Below are positions 20,663-31,097 of a stretch of DNA of 64,000 bases, one piece after another. The DNA comes from Pogonophryne albipinna (lineage: Eukaryota > Chordata > Actinopteri > Perciformes > Artedidraconidae): positions 25,766,147 through 25,830,146 of the forward strand of contig CM053260.1 of assembly GCA_028583405.1 (NCBI GenBank), given 5' to 3'. Made by a program: the position numbers and the translations under genes. A model generated the notes under the pieces. It saw only the letters and a program-made list of their open reading frames with translations. It did not search any database and was not told the origin of the DNA. Numbering within the stretch: the first letter of the stretch is position 1; each line of letters begins with the position of its first letter.

Positions 20663-21778
20663 TCAGTCTTGAAACCTGGGATTACAGAGTTCAACTTCGT
20701 TGAATGTTTGGCACTTCAGGAGGAAGTGCATCTCTGTCTCAGTCTCACCTGTCGTACAGTGACCACATATTCTGTTCTCTTTTGGTTGCCAGGATCTTTT
20801 GAGTCTTCCTGTTTCGATTGCCAGTCTGTGGTCACTGAGCCTGTACTTGGTTAGGATCTGTCTCTGCTTTCTATCTCTGACAGTAAAGAGATATTCTGCC
20901 AGCTCATAATCTCTGTTTAGAGCCAGGTAACATTCTAATCTGCTTTGGCTTTTAGTTTCTTCTTCCCAATGTTGTAAATAGTTGTGTTTACATTGTGTTA
21001 TAATGCGTTTGACTGTGATTGGTGTTTGGAGAGCAGTGTTGTTGAGAGACTGGTCAGAGTGGCTCTGAGAGGGGGCAGCTAGCCTCAGCACCAGCTGACA
21101 TAGGGGACTCTTCTCTGGGGTTAGCTCTTGGCTTTGGAGGGCTTTGGAGTGGAGGGTGTCTCGGGGGCTGGATCTAAGGTGGTTAAAGAATGTTAGTGCT
21201 CTCTTTTGAGTGTTAATGATCAGTGGGTATCTGCCTAATTCTGCTCTACATGCATTTGTTGGTGTTTTTCTCTGAACACGTAAAATGTATCTGCAGAATT
21301 CTGCATGTAAAGACTCTGTTGGATGTTTGTCCCAGCGGGTATAGCTCTGGTGACTGAGTGGACCCCATACTTCACTACCGTACAGCGCAATGGGCTGGAT
21401 CACACTATCAAAGATTTTAAGCCAGATTTTAATTGGAATTTGGACATTATAAAATGTTCTCTTAATTGCATTTAGAGCTCTTCTTGCTTTTTCTTTGAGT
21501 GCATTCACTGCCATGTTGAAACTTCCCGATGCTGTTATGGTTAAACCGAGGTAGGTATAACTCATACTATGTTCGATGATATGATTATTTATGGTAAAAT
21601 GGTATTTGTTCTCCTGACATCTGGGGCGTTTTTGGAAAACCATGACATTAGTTTTTTTCATATTGACTGCCAGGGCCCAGTTCTTACAGTACTGGTCTAC
21701 TATGTCCAGCTGTTGTTGTAGTCCTTGTTCAGTAGGAGACAGCAGAACAAGGTCATCGGCATGAAGCAGACACTTCAC
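20663..21778 (-). pseudogene. LINE ORF2, reverse transcriptase C-terminal part
   Basis: Open for 371 codons from just before HADDLVLLS (the reverse transcriptase A/YADD box with both Asp present). It continues through the thumb (YLGLTITASGSFN) to a Cys/His cluster (ICGHC..HFLLKC), usual at the C-terminus of these LINEs. It stops at 20663 after a deletion; the normal last residues are visible in another frame near 20600. It is separated from the N-terminal half by a frameshift at the TA repeat and by upstream stops. Confidence 0.85.
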
Positions 21779-21820
21779 CTCTCTATCTAGGAGGGAGAGG
21801 CCAGAAGCAGCACAAGTTCA

Positions 21821-21848
21821 TTTATATATATATATATATATATATATT
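21821..21848. repeat. TA microsatellite inside reverse transcriptase
   Basis: Alternating TA grown from the codons for FNIYI, which lie between LSPTLF and NELVLLL. The stretch 21823-21845 is 23 bases, not a multiple of three, so it shifts the ORF2 frame. Confidence 0.8.
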
Positions 21849-22160
21849 AAATAAAGTGGGACTTAAATTGCAACCCTGATGAACGCCTCTTCTCTGGGTG
21901 AAGAAATCAGTTTGTTTGTCTCCAATTTTAACAGCACACTTATTCCCTAAATACATTGATTTAACCAGATCGTACATTTTGCCCCCTATACCACAATGTA
22001 AAAGTCTATAATAGAGCCCTTCGTGCCAAATAGAGTCGAAAGCTTTTTTGAAATCAATGAAACAAGTGAATATCTTACCATTTTTTGTTTGGTGTACATG
22101 TCAACTAACTAAAGTGTGAAGGGTATATACATGGTCGGTGGTGCGGTGTTCTGGAAGGAA
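21849..22160 (-). pseudogene. LINE ORF2, reverse transcriptase middle part
   Basis: Reads FLPEHRTTDHVYTLHTLVS, a stop (TGA), then HVHQTKNGKIFTCFIDFKK and AFDSIWHEGLYYRLL, up to RRGVHQGCNLSPTLF. The FIDFKKAFDS box carries the first catalytic Asp. The frame is broken by that stop and by the TA repeat at its end. Confidence 0.8.
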
Positions 22161-22549
22161 TGTCAGGGTTGGGGAAAAATAGGACCCTAATGCAGATTGA
22201 GGAGGAAACAGGTTTCAAAAGGAAACAAAAGGCGAGCTTTATTAAACAAAAGCTGAACAAAAACAAGAATCCAAGAACCGGTACGAGGTAGCATCCAAAC
22301 AAAGGTGACTGTGACCACCACAAAGGGGGACATGAACGACAAATAATGAACCAACACTGAACACAGGAAGAGACGAGACTAAATACAGGGAGGGGTAATC
22401 ACGAGACGAGAAACAGCCGGGCAGGGGAGGAGAAACACAAGGGCAACAGGTGAACACAATCAGACAATTAGACACACCAGGGAAACTAACGACAGGGAGA
22501 ACAGCAAAATAACCCCAAAACTAGACACACAAAAACTCAAACCCTGACA
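22161..22549 (-). mobile_element. Solo LTR nested in LINE
   Basis: 389 bp bounded by TGTCAGGGTT and AACCCTGACA and flanked by the 5-bp duplication AGGAA (22156-22160 and 22550-22554). On the - strand it has a TATTTA box (complement of 22380-22385) and AATAAA (complement of 22239-22244). Removing it and one AGGAA restores the LINE reading QIGFLPEHRTTDH. It does not match the LTR at 17306. Confidence 0.85.
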
Positions 22550-23487
22550 AGGAAGCCAATTTGATTTTTACTCAAGATGGGTTGTTGGTTAAGGAAATCT
22601 TGTATTCTTTTATTTAGAATACTACAGAATAATTTCCCCAGACAACTGCTGACACAGATGCCACGGTAGTTATTAGGGTCTGATTTATCTCCACTCTTAT
22701 GAATGGGGGAAATGAGCCCTTTGCACCAGATGTCAGGAAAACATCCTGACTGCAATACGATATTGAACAGCTTTAACACTGTACCCTGCATCTCTGGGGT
22801 GCTGCATCTGAGCATTTCGTTTTTGATGTTGTCTGGGCCACAAGTTTTCCTTGGCCGGAGAGATTGTGTCTGTGTGGTCAATTCTTCCCAAGTAATTGGG
22901 AAATCAAGGGGGTTTTGGTTGTCTTTAATAGTTTCTTCTAATGTTTGGAGTTTTTCTTTTGTAATACATTGATCTGAATTCATTAGATTTATTGGTATGT
23001 CTTTGTACAAACTTTCAAAATGTTCTCTCCAGATGTCACCGTTTTGGATGGGTAATGCTTGTGGTTGTTTTGTGTTGAAGTTGTTCCACAGATCCCAGAA
23101 TTGTTTTTGATCAATGGCTTTCTCAATATCCTCAAGTTTCACGTGGGTATAATTTTGTTTTTTGTTCCTTATTGTACATTTATATTTGTCTAAAACTTCA
23201 TTGTATCTAATGCGTAAGGCTGGGTTGTTTGGTTGCCGATGTTTTTCATTTGCTATTTTTCTCAGGTCTTTTCTGATGGTCTTGCATTCTTGGTCAAACC
23301 ATTTGTCAGCGTTTTGCCTTTTAACAGGCTTCCGCTTTTGTTTGATAAGGTCAGCTTTAATAGCTGCCTTGTGAAATATCATATTGATATAATCAATGGC
23401 CATGTTTACACCATCTTTGGTAGGAACATATTGATTTTGGTCAAATAGTGACATGTCATTCATCAGATCAGGTGAGTTCAAGGCCAT
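22550..23487 (-). pseudogene. LINE ORF2, linker and reverse transcriptase N-terminal part
   Basis: About 310 codons from MALNSPDLMND to KNQIGFL, where the solo LTR interrupts. It contains the conserved fingers region (GPDNIKNEML, LISPIHKSGDKSDPNNYRGI). The upstream frame is continuous with the endonuclease except for a TGA near 23535. Confidence 0.85.
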
Positions 23488-24061
23488 GGTGAATTTGCCT
23501 CCACTGTCTGGGGCCCATCTGTAAGTAGGATTTCATGTATACAGCTTACTGGGTTCCCTTGTTGTGTCACTCATTTGACCTGAGAGTTTAAAGAACACAT
23601 TGATTTGGTTGTGGTCTGAAAAGGGGGATTGCTGTCTGACAGTGAATGCACTGATAGTGGAGGGGTCCATGTCAGTGATTGCATAGTCTACTACACTAGA
23701 CCCTAGAGCTGAGGAGTATGTGAATCTCCCTAAAGAGTCCCCTCTGAACCTCCCATTCACTATGTACAGGCCTAAGGCCTGACAGAGATGCACTATCTCT
23801 TTGCCATTCTGATTGATTTCAGAGTCAAGGTTGTTCCAATAGGTGACGGTTGGTGTTGTAAACTTCATTATAACCTGGAGGACAGTGAGTGAGCAGATCA
23901 TTTTTACACCATGTTTCTGTTAATATAAGTAGATTAACATCTTTGATTGATTCTAAGAACTCTGGATTCTCACTATTAACCTCAAAGGTTGCGGAGTGGA
24001 GTCCCTGAATATTCCAACAGCTTATATGAAAAGAACGCATATTTTTTTCAAAAACAAACAA
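23488..24061 (-). pseudogene. LINE ORF2, endonuclease with internal deletion
   Basis: Starts FHISCWNIQGL, then LLILTETWCKND, the AP-endonuclease (EEP) N-terminal blocks with the metal-binding Glu. At PPGYNEV it jumps, out of frame, to NLDSEINQNGKEIVHLCQ and on to VVDYAITDMD and SDHNQINVFF, the C-terminal blocks with the catalytic Asp-His. The middle, with the GDLNA-type box, is missing. A TGA after SKLYT separates it from the next part. Confidence 0.8.
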
Positions 24062-24367
24062 TCAAAATGAACCTGTATAGTGAGACAAATATATATAATT
24101 TTTTTTTTTACTAATTTTTACTAATATTACTATTGCACTACTACGATAACATATAAATGTAATGTCTTAGCTGGACAGAAGTCGGGTGCACAGGGTGTGC
24201 AGCATCATCCTGATGTCGCCCAGTTCAGAGGTAGCAGGGGGAGGGAGGGTGGCAGCAGGCTGGGCTACAACTGCAGCATAGCTCCGCTGCTGTAGGCGGG
24301 GAGGGAGACGAGGAGCAGCTGTTGCTGCATATCTCTGCTGCTGATGTTGTGCAGGTGTTGAGCTGGG
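24062..24367 (-). other. LINE inter-ORF region
   Basis: Lies between the esterase stop and the endonuclease start on the - strand. It is rich in gctgctg-type triplets near 24250-24350 and has a T-run near 24103. No coding frame was recognised. Confidence 0.5.
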
Positions 24368-25168
24368 TTAAAGTAGCCTCCTCTGGGTGTGTTGGGGGCG
24401 TGGGGAGTGGGAGGTCCAGGCTGAGCTGTTGTGTCTCCTCACAGCAGGGTTGGTGATCCTGGGGTGGTGATGGGGAGGAAGCGGTCTGGGAGGCTCTATA
24501 AGGCCTCTAGAGGAGGGGGTGGGAGGGCTGCGTCCCAGGGCTGCATCTTTGAGGGTCTTTGCAAATATCCCCACCCTCTGTAGGTGGAGTCCATCATAGA
24601 GGTCCCAGGGGCCAATGGTTGAGTGGAGGGCCAGGTGGACATTTGGTAAGGTGGCACATCCTTTTCTGATCTCCATATTAATGTCATGGATGACATGAGG
24701 AGGGGTGTCTGTCCTAGGCAGCAGGGTGGAGACCACAATGCGGGTGTCGGGGAATTCCTTACTGGCCTGCTCTGCCATTTTCCTCACTGCCTCAGCAGTG
24801 TCCCTACGGAGAGTGTTCAGGTCATTTGTTCCCGTGTGGATCACCAGGTACTGAGGGCTCCTGAGGGTCTCCTTTTTCAACAGCTTCATGGCCTGGCCTG
24901 TGGTGCTGCAGTGTTTAGACGGCACCTTTTTATCAGGAAAAAGCTTTCTTGGGTCCAGGAACTTCCCGTTTGAGTCAGCCAGCAGGACCCCTTGTGGGTC
25001 TTGTTCTTCAGGCTGAGTAGAGGGAGGCTGGGGTGGGCAGAGCTGGCTGTGGGCAGCTGGCTGTGTGGGTGTATCAGGAGGGGCCAGGGTGTTGTTGGGC
25101 TGTGTGCTGAGCAGAGAGGGTGGGCCAGGGACACTGGCAGGGAGAGTCTGTGTCTCTCTACTCGTCAT
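24368..25168 (-). CDS. LINE ORF1, SGNH esterase domain
   Basis: 266 codons. After a Pro/Gln-rich start come the SGNH-hydrolase blocks: LLADSN (Ser66), HTGTND (Gly113, Asn115) and DGLHL (Asp192, His195), so the catalytic set is intact. Esterase domains of this kind occur in ORF1 of CR1/L2-type LINEs and are thought to help the ribonucleoprotein. The frame is the same as that of the coiled-coil part upstream, with a single TAA between them. The C-terminus is Pro/His/Arg-rich, possibly for nucleic-acid binding. Confidence 0.8.
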   Translation of the reverse strand: MTSRETQTLPASVPGPPSLLSTQPNNTLAPPDTPTQPAAHSQLCPPQPPSTQPEEQDPQGVLLADSNGKFLDPRKLFPDKKVPSKHCSTTGQAMKLLKKETLRSPQYLVIHTGTNDLNTLRRDTAEAVRKMAEQASKEFPDTRIVVSTLLPRTDTPPHVIHDINMEIRKGCATLPNVHLALHSTIGPWDLYDGLHLQRVGIFAKTLKDAALGRSPPTPSSRGLIEPPRPLPPHHHPRITNPAVRRHNSSAWTSHSPRPQHTQRRLL

Positions 25169-25180
25169 TGTGAGGACTGA

Positions 25181-25739
25181 TTAGAGTTTCTCTGTCAGGT
25201 GTTGGACTTGCCTGGTGAAGCTCTTCTCTCTATACTCAGCATCCTCCCTCATTTTGGCTAACTGAACACGGAGCACACTGTCCTCCTGTTTGAGTACCTT
25301 TACACTTCCTCTGAGGTCAGATGCCAAGGCCTCGTTGTCGCTCTTGAGCTGCTGGAGGTCCTCTTTAAGCTGCTGCAGAGTGTTGTCTGGGGGACCAGAC
25401 TGCCTGGCCTGGGTCCGCTCTTTGAATTCAGCAAAGTCCAGCTCCAGCAGGGCCATACTCTCCTTCAGCCGATTGTTGGAGCTGGCCGGTGTGGGAGGGG
25501 CAGAGATGGACAAGGTGTTGGGGTTCTCTATTGGGCTCTTATCACCTTCGCTGTCAGAGGGGACATCAGAGGGGACATTGATCCTCTTTGTGTCCACCTC
25601 AGCTTTCAACAGGGGGAATGCCTCTTGGAATGACTCCAGGTTGGCTTCATTCCCTTGGACCATGACCTTTCCTTTGGTGTAGTATGTGATGGTAAGCAGA
25701 GGGTCATCTTTGTCAAGGTGTTCATCCGTACAGTTTTTT
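25181..25739 (-). CDS. LINE ORF1, coiled-coil part
   Basis: Reads from about NCTDEHLDKDDPLLT through KVMVQGNEANLESF, a conserved start region in fish LINE ORF1 proteins, into a Gln/Leu/Lys-rich coiled coil (LQQLKEDLQQLKSDNEAL) ending HLTEKL and TAA at 25181-25183. An ATG lies at 25663, but the similarity extends further 5'. The esterase part follows in the same frame. Confidence 0.75.
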
Positions 25740-25740
25740 A

Positions 25741-26415
25741 AGGGGTTCCCATGGCAACCACTTGCTTTGTTCCAAAGAGAGGCTAATTAATTAGCTTTTC
25801 TAGCTTACAAATACTTTTCTTTTCCTTTCTTCTTATCTTCATGAAATAATTCACAGTTTATAATGTTCCGCTACCTTCTTTAGTGCAGCTCCTTCCACAG
25901 TGGCAGGTAACAGCTGGCAGCCCACAGCTAGACGGTTGACAGTTGTCCGTTGGTAGTTGAAAGTTAGTTAGTTTCAACTCAAAAATACATTCAAAAATTT
26001 CGTTTCTTCCTCTGTTTTCTGTCGATCAATGTCGTTAACTCTTCTTTAGAGTTAATTCTGAAGAATAATTGCAGATTTTCCTATAAAATGTCTCACTTTT
26101 TAGGTCCAATTTCGATTTTTTTTGTTCAGGAGCTCATTTCTGATGCAGCTACTCAAATCAAAACAAATCTCTCTATATTTGTCTTGCTGCTTTTCCGGGC
26201 TTCCATAAAAGCAGACATTTACATGTAAACATTCAACTTAATGCAGTAGAATGCCATGATGCTGAGACAAAACATTTTCTACTACCTACGTATTTTCTAC
26301 CATATCTTACTTCACATTGCAAACTGAGAAAATTGTCACAACAAAGATTCCTTTTCTTAAAAGACAACTCATGTGGAAAAGAAGCAAGAAATAATACATC
26401 AGTCAGCAGAACTCA
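25741..26415. other. LINE 5' flank or leader, no gene seen
   Basis: May include the LINE 5' untranslated region at its left end. It is AT-rich beyond 25.8 kb. No coding signal is seen. Confidence 0.4.
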
Positions 26416-26560
26416 CTTAAAGGTGGGGTAGGTAAGTTTGAGAAACCGACTCTCTATCTCTCTATCCCTCTATCCCTCTCTCTATCTCTCTATATCTCTC
26501 TCTCTCTCTATCTCTCTCTCTCTCTGGCCAGAAGAGGGCGAGAAAGACTGCAAACATTAA
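26416..26560. repeat. Repeat fragment with TC-rich microsatellite
   Basis: Begins ttaaaggtggggtaggtaag, a phrase of a dispersed fish repeat, then about 75 bp of imperfect tctc/tatc repeats. The inverted-repeat element that follows appears inserted into it. Confidence 0.5.
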
Positions 26561-27303
26561 GGCCCAATCCCAAACCACTCCCTCGACCCTACCCCTCCGT
26601 GACGGAGTGAACTCAATCTGTAGCCACACTCGCAGCTCAACGAGGCTCCCTCCTGTCAGATGGAGGGAGTAAATACAGCAGCAAGCTTTGGGACGGCCTC
26701 CCCTCTCTCCCCTCTCTCCCCTCTCTCCGGCAGAAACAGAAAATGCCGTAATTGTATGTAACAACGGTTTCAAATCAGCATCTCTTAGACAAAAAATGTA
26801 AATTAATAACTCAAATAAAACTCCAAACATCTTTCATTGTGTTACTTTTTTGTAAAGCTCTTTTAGTTTTAAACCTGATGTTTATAAGCTTCTTAGTTTT
26901 TGCAACAGTCTGTAAATATACACAACTTTATAATAAAATGCACACATTTACCTTTTTCTAGACTAAACACAGGTACGATCCTAAGTTAAAAACATATGAG
27001 GTCATCATGAGGTTGTTAACATCGCAATTTATCAGTGGATGTTTGCTGGAACTACTTGTTAACAGCTTGTTTCCTGACGGACACACACAGCGTTGACTCC
27101 GGTCAGGTAGAGACCGGTCTCAAGCTATGGTCTCAAGTCAGCACCGATGCAGACTCGCTGTTTGAGGGCTTGATAGCCCTCTCCCCCTCCACACCGCTCC
27201 ACACTCGTTGCTTTGGAACAGCCCTTAATATGGCGGACCCTCCGCGTGAACGCGCTAACGGAGGTGTAGGGGTAGGGTGTAGGGGGCGGTTTGGGAATGG
27301 GCC
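26561..27303. mobile_element. Inverted-repeat DNA element, 743 bp
   Basis: Termini GGCCCAATCCCAAACC and GGTTTGGGAATGGGCC match at 15 of 16 bases, with TAA on both sides (26558-26560 and 27304-27306). Subterminal parts also mirror each other (cctacccctccg / cggaggtgtaggggtagg). The 3-bp TAA duplication suggests the PIF/Harbinger group; no transposase is present. Confidence 0.75.
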
Positions 27304-27306
27304 TAA

Positions 27307-28221
27307 ATGAGAGGTTTGGCTTTACATGTGTAATCTTTTACATAACCAACAGAGGGAAGCAGAGCATAACTTTTACCAGCAGGCTATGTGTTTAAAAACA
27401 GGGTCTGCATTTTCAATTTTTCAGTGGATTCAGTCCATGAATCAATTTGTGTACAGTCCCTGTCTACTGAGGACACATCCGAGGTTATCTTTTCTCAACA
27501 TTTCACCTTTAAATTCCCATTATCTTCCAAGGATTTAGATGATGTTTGACAAAGTAGACTGCGAAACATTAATCCCTCAACACATCACTGATCTTGCCTC
27601 TAAAGCAAGGTCACACTGTGACACAAATTATTAGCACAGGGCGAATACAAATCTGCTTATCAAAGCCTGCAGCGTGTTAAGGGCGGACGATCAACTATTC
27701 AACACACCAGAGCACATGTAGATTGAAAAAGTAGTCTCAAGATACAACAAGAGCAAGGATATTTAATTTTTTCGGTTTGGGAAATACTTTCAAGCCCACA
27801 GCTGCCGAACCACAAATACTTCAATATACAATTATAATTAAAATAATAATATTTAATTAATTTAATAATGTTTTATTTTATTAATTACATATGTGTTCTC
27901 AATGAGGAATATACAACTTTTTTTGGAGTTCAGATTAATTTAAATATATACATTTTTACATTTTCCATCTTTTTTTATATTAACATTTCTCCCAATACCT
28001 TTGCTTCCTCTCACTTTTACAACAGTGGTGTTATCACCCCCTTTCCCTGACAGCCAATAACATAAAAACAACCATTTCTTATTTCAAATAGTACAAAAGT
28101 GCCACAGTTATTCTGAATCAACCAACTAGGTCTTCTTGAAATAAATACAGTACACAGTAACACACTTCCCTTTATTTATCTCAACAGGTCTGCACACTGT
28201 GTCATCAATGGGATGAGTATT
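27307..28221. other. AT-rich spacer, no gene seen
   Basis: Very AT-rich around 27830-28000. Nothing recognised. Confidence 0.4.
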
Positions 28222-28655
28222 AATCAAAATGCTAGCTAGTTAGCTTAAGTCAAAGTATGAATATCCAACTGTAAAAATACTCAAATAAAAGTCCTGTATT
28301 CAAATCCGCACTCAGGTTATCAAGTGTTTTACAATTAAGCATTACTTTGTAGTTTAATATTACTTCAGCTTTTGTATGTATTTTCCATTTTGACTCCTTT
28401 ACATACCGTTTGGTAGTTTAATAGCAATGCATTATATTCTCTTATATCATTATGTTTGTAGACAGGAAGGATATGACAAATTGTAATCTTAAATGTGACC
28501 TGTAACTTAACTGTAAGACAAATATAGTGGAATAAAAAGTAAAACATTGTCCTACAGTATGTGAAGTACGAGTATAAAGTTGCATTAGATTTACATGTTT
28601 AAGTAAAGTACAAGTACCTAGGATTTGTACTTAAGGAAATATACTTAGTTACATC
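28222..28655. mobile_element. Decayed hAT-like MITE
   Basis: Contains aaaaatactcaaataaaagtcctgtattcaaa at the left and taagtaaagtacaagtacct..tgtacttaagg at the right. Both are arms of the common fish element related to the one upstream of the TRIM promoters. Confidence 0.5.
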
Positions 28656-30637
28656 TAACCACTTGTAATTAGCCAACGAGGTAAAAGGGTGAAAAAACAT
28701 CTAATTTGACACAAACAGTAGGTTACCTAAACCCATTAGTAAATTAAATAAGATCCAAATTGTTTTCTTTGTAATTGAAACGCTTTTATTGGAAAAATAC
28801 TCCCACAAGTGTATCAATATTAGCGTTATAACTGCAAAGTTTTGTAGGAAATATTCATTATGTGTACTGAAGTGGGAAATAAGGAGACACAAACAGGTTT
28901 AGGGTGGGTGGTATCCTTAACAGAGAAGGGAGGGGGGCTTCATCAGATCTTCAAGTGAACACAAAGAGGCGAGACAGAAACTCAATTACTGGGAGATGGA
29001 AGTCGTGTGACAGTGTGGGGGGGGGGGGGGGGAGTGACAATACCATCAAAGTCCTCTTTTATTTTGGAAGAGATGGAGCATCCCCAGTGTTGCCCGGGGG
29101 CCGCGCTGATGTCATCTGCCTGTCACACACAATGACAGGAAGATGGTGGTAATGAATGAATGGAGTGGTGGATTCATCAGGTCCAACAATGAAGCTGGTC
29201 AACACGGAGATAGCATTAGCATTTCCCAGCACACTTGTGACCTGATATGATATTTCCTGTTCCCATGATAAGCTCTCTGGTGAATCCATATTGCTTTTCA
29301 TTAGTGCCATTTGGATTTCCCATTGCAATATCAGAAGCTGCTCTCCGGTGCATCTGGGGGTTGCTCACGCTCCTCCCTTGATCCTCGGAGACACAATAGA
29401 GCTGCGAGACAGAAAAGCAAGCAAGTTCTTCTTCTTCTTCTTCGGAGGTTTGTTGTAGGCTCATGCAAATCGGGGCGGGCTAATCGTGTGTCTTTTGAGG
29501 ACTTTGTTGCACAGACAGATTTATCAGCGGGGCCCTATTGTGACCGTCCCCCCCAAGCCTCCAGCACCTTTAGTCTCCAGCAAAGGGAGTAGAGACAAAC
29601 ATGTGGTCCATCCAGATTATACCTCATTGGAGATCTACAATGGCCACATTAGAGCCTTTAAATGGAGCCCCTGGTCCCAAAGCTGACAGGTCGCAGATGC
29701 ACAGATTGTTAACTTACCGCTGTGAGTTGAAACACTGGATGAACAAATCCGTAAAAGCTTATAAAAGCAGTTCTGCCTGATCAAAATAATTCCCCAAACT
29801 CACCGCTGCCAGACAACATGTAATGAGATGCAGCCAGATTGCTAATTGACTTCGTGAATTCCACGTAGCCTGGATCACCATGGCAACTAAACCAGCCATC
29901 TCTTTTCATACTTGTACAAGGAGAAAAGTTGTCTTTAAAGCCTCCATTCACTCTTTTCTTCTCCGCATTGACGATTACATTTCAACTCATTCCAAACTAT
30001 TACCAGCTAATGTTATTAGAGGAATAATGAGCTTTAATCAATGCAACACCATGATCACACTGATTCTATCTGTTCCGGAGAATGAGTATTAATGACTCAG
30101 ATGTAAGAGGGAGGGTTGTGAAAGGACGAGACTGTGAGGTAAGGCCTTTAAAAGAGAGATTTCAGCGGATGAAGAGGGGGGGGGAGGGTGTCTGGATCCC
30201 CGCTGACACCAACATGGCCCTCTCTGTTCTCTGTCAAAGTGACATCCACCAGTCCTGAATCACGGCTGCTGGCCTCCCTCTCCGCGCTGCCCCCCCCCCC
30301 CCCCCATAGATCAGATCGTGTGTCTACATCAGACATGTAACAAGATCCAGGATGTCTCGTCCTGCCCCAGAGAAACAGGAAACAAGCTCCGCAGGAACAA
30401 ACTGTAAATTGCACCAGAACAGGCTGCAGCCTTAAGTTCCTCTAAACAAGCTCGTGATTTGTTTTTAGGTTTTGCTACACTTGACTTCTTCTGCTCATGT
30501 TTACGTGAGTGTAAACCTGTATTTAAAAAAAATACATATTGTATTTCATGCAGAGTTTTCAACGCTGGTGTCAGGTGGACCCCATGTAGGGTCAAAAGAA
30601 GCAGCTGTGTATATTCATATATAGATATATTTATTTT
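28656..30637. other. Non-coding; two 16-base homopolymers
   Basis: G16 at 29017-29032 and C16 at 30290-30305. The stretches 29.05-29.33 and 29.48-30.09 kb have mixed composition without repeats and could be conserved non-coding DNA. No exon recognised. Confidence 0.4.
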
Positions 30638-31097
30638 AAGGGGCCCCCATTATGATTTGTGTGGTTTTCCCTTTCCTGTAGTGTGTTATATAGGTTTTTG
30701 TGCATGTAAATGGTCTGCAAAGGCTAAAATCCCTCCCCCCTCCTGCCTGAAACGCATCCATTGAAATCCTTTGTTTCCTTCCTTAACATTAGGACATCAA
30801 AATGTACAGTAACACTCGCATTTTCTATTGCCTAGCACTCCAACATATTGCTCTTGATACGGGACATTTCCAACACATCTCTAAGCGAGTGACCAATCAC
30901 AACAGAGCCAACCAGTTAACCAATCAGAGCAGACTGGGCTCTGGTTTCAGACAGAGGGTGAAAAGAGGTGCTGCAGCACAGGCAGTATGAGAAAAATAAA
31001 GAGCTTTTTGAACATGAAAGCATGAAAACGTCACAGTAGAGACACTAAATACAAATATGAACCAAACAATTAGCATAATATGTCCTCTTTCAAAGGC
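30638..31097. mobile_element. MITE-like element, family X copy 1
   Basis: From taaggggcccccattatg to cataatatgtcctctttcaa, roughly inverted termini. Shares gtgtgttatataggtttttg and gcatgtaaatggtctgcaaa with the element near 51.22 kb, and gactgggctctggtttca with that at 39.81 kb. Confidence 0.6.
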
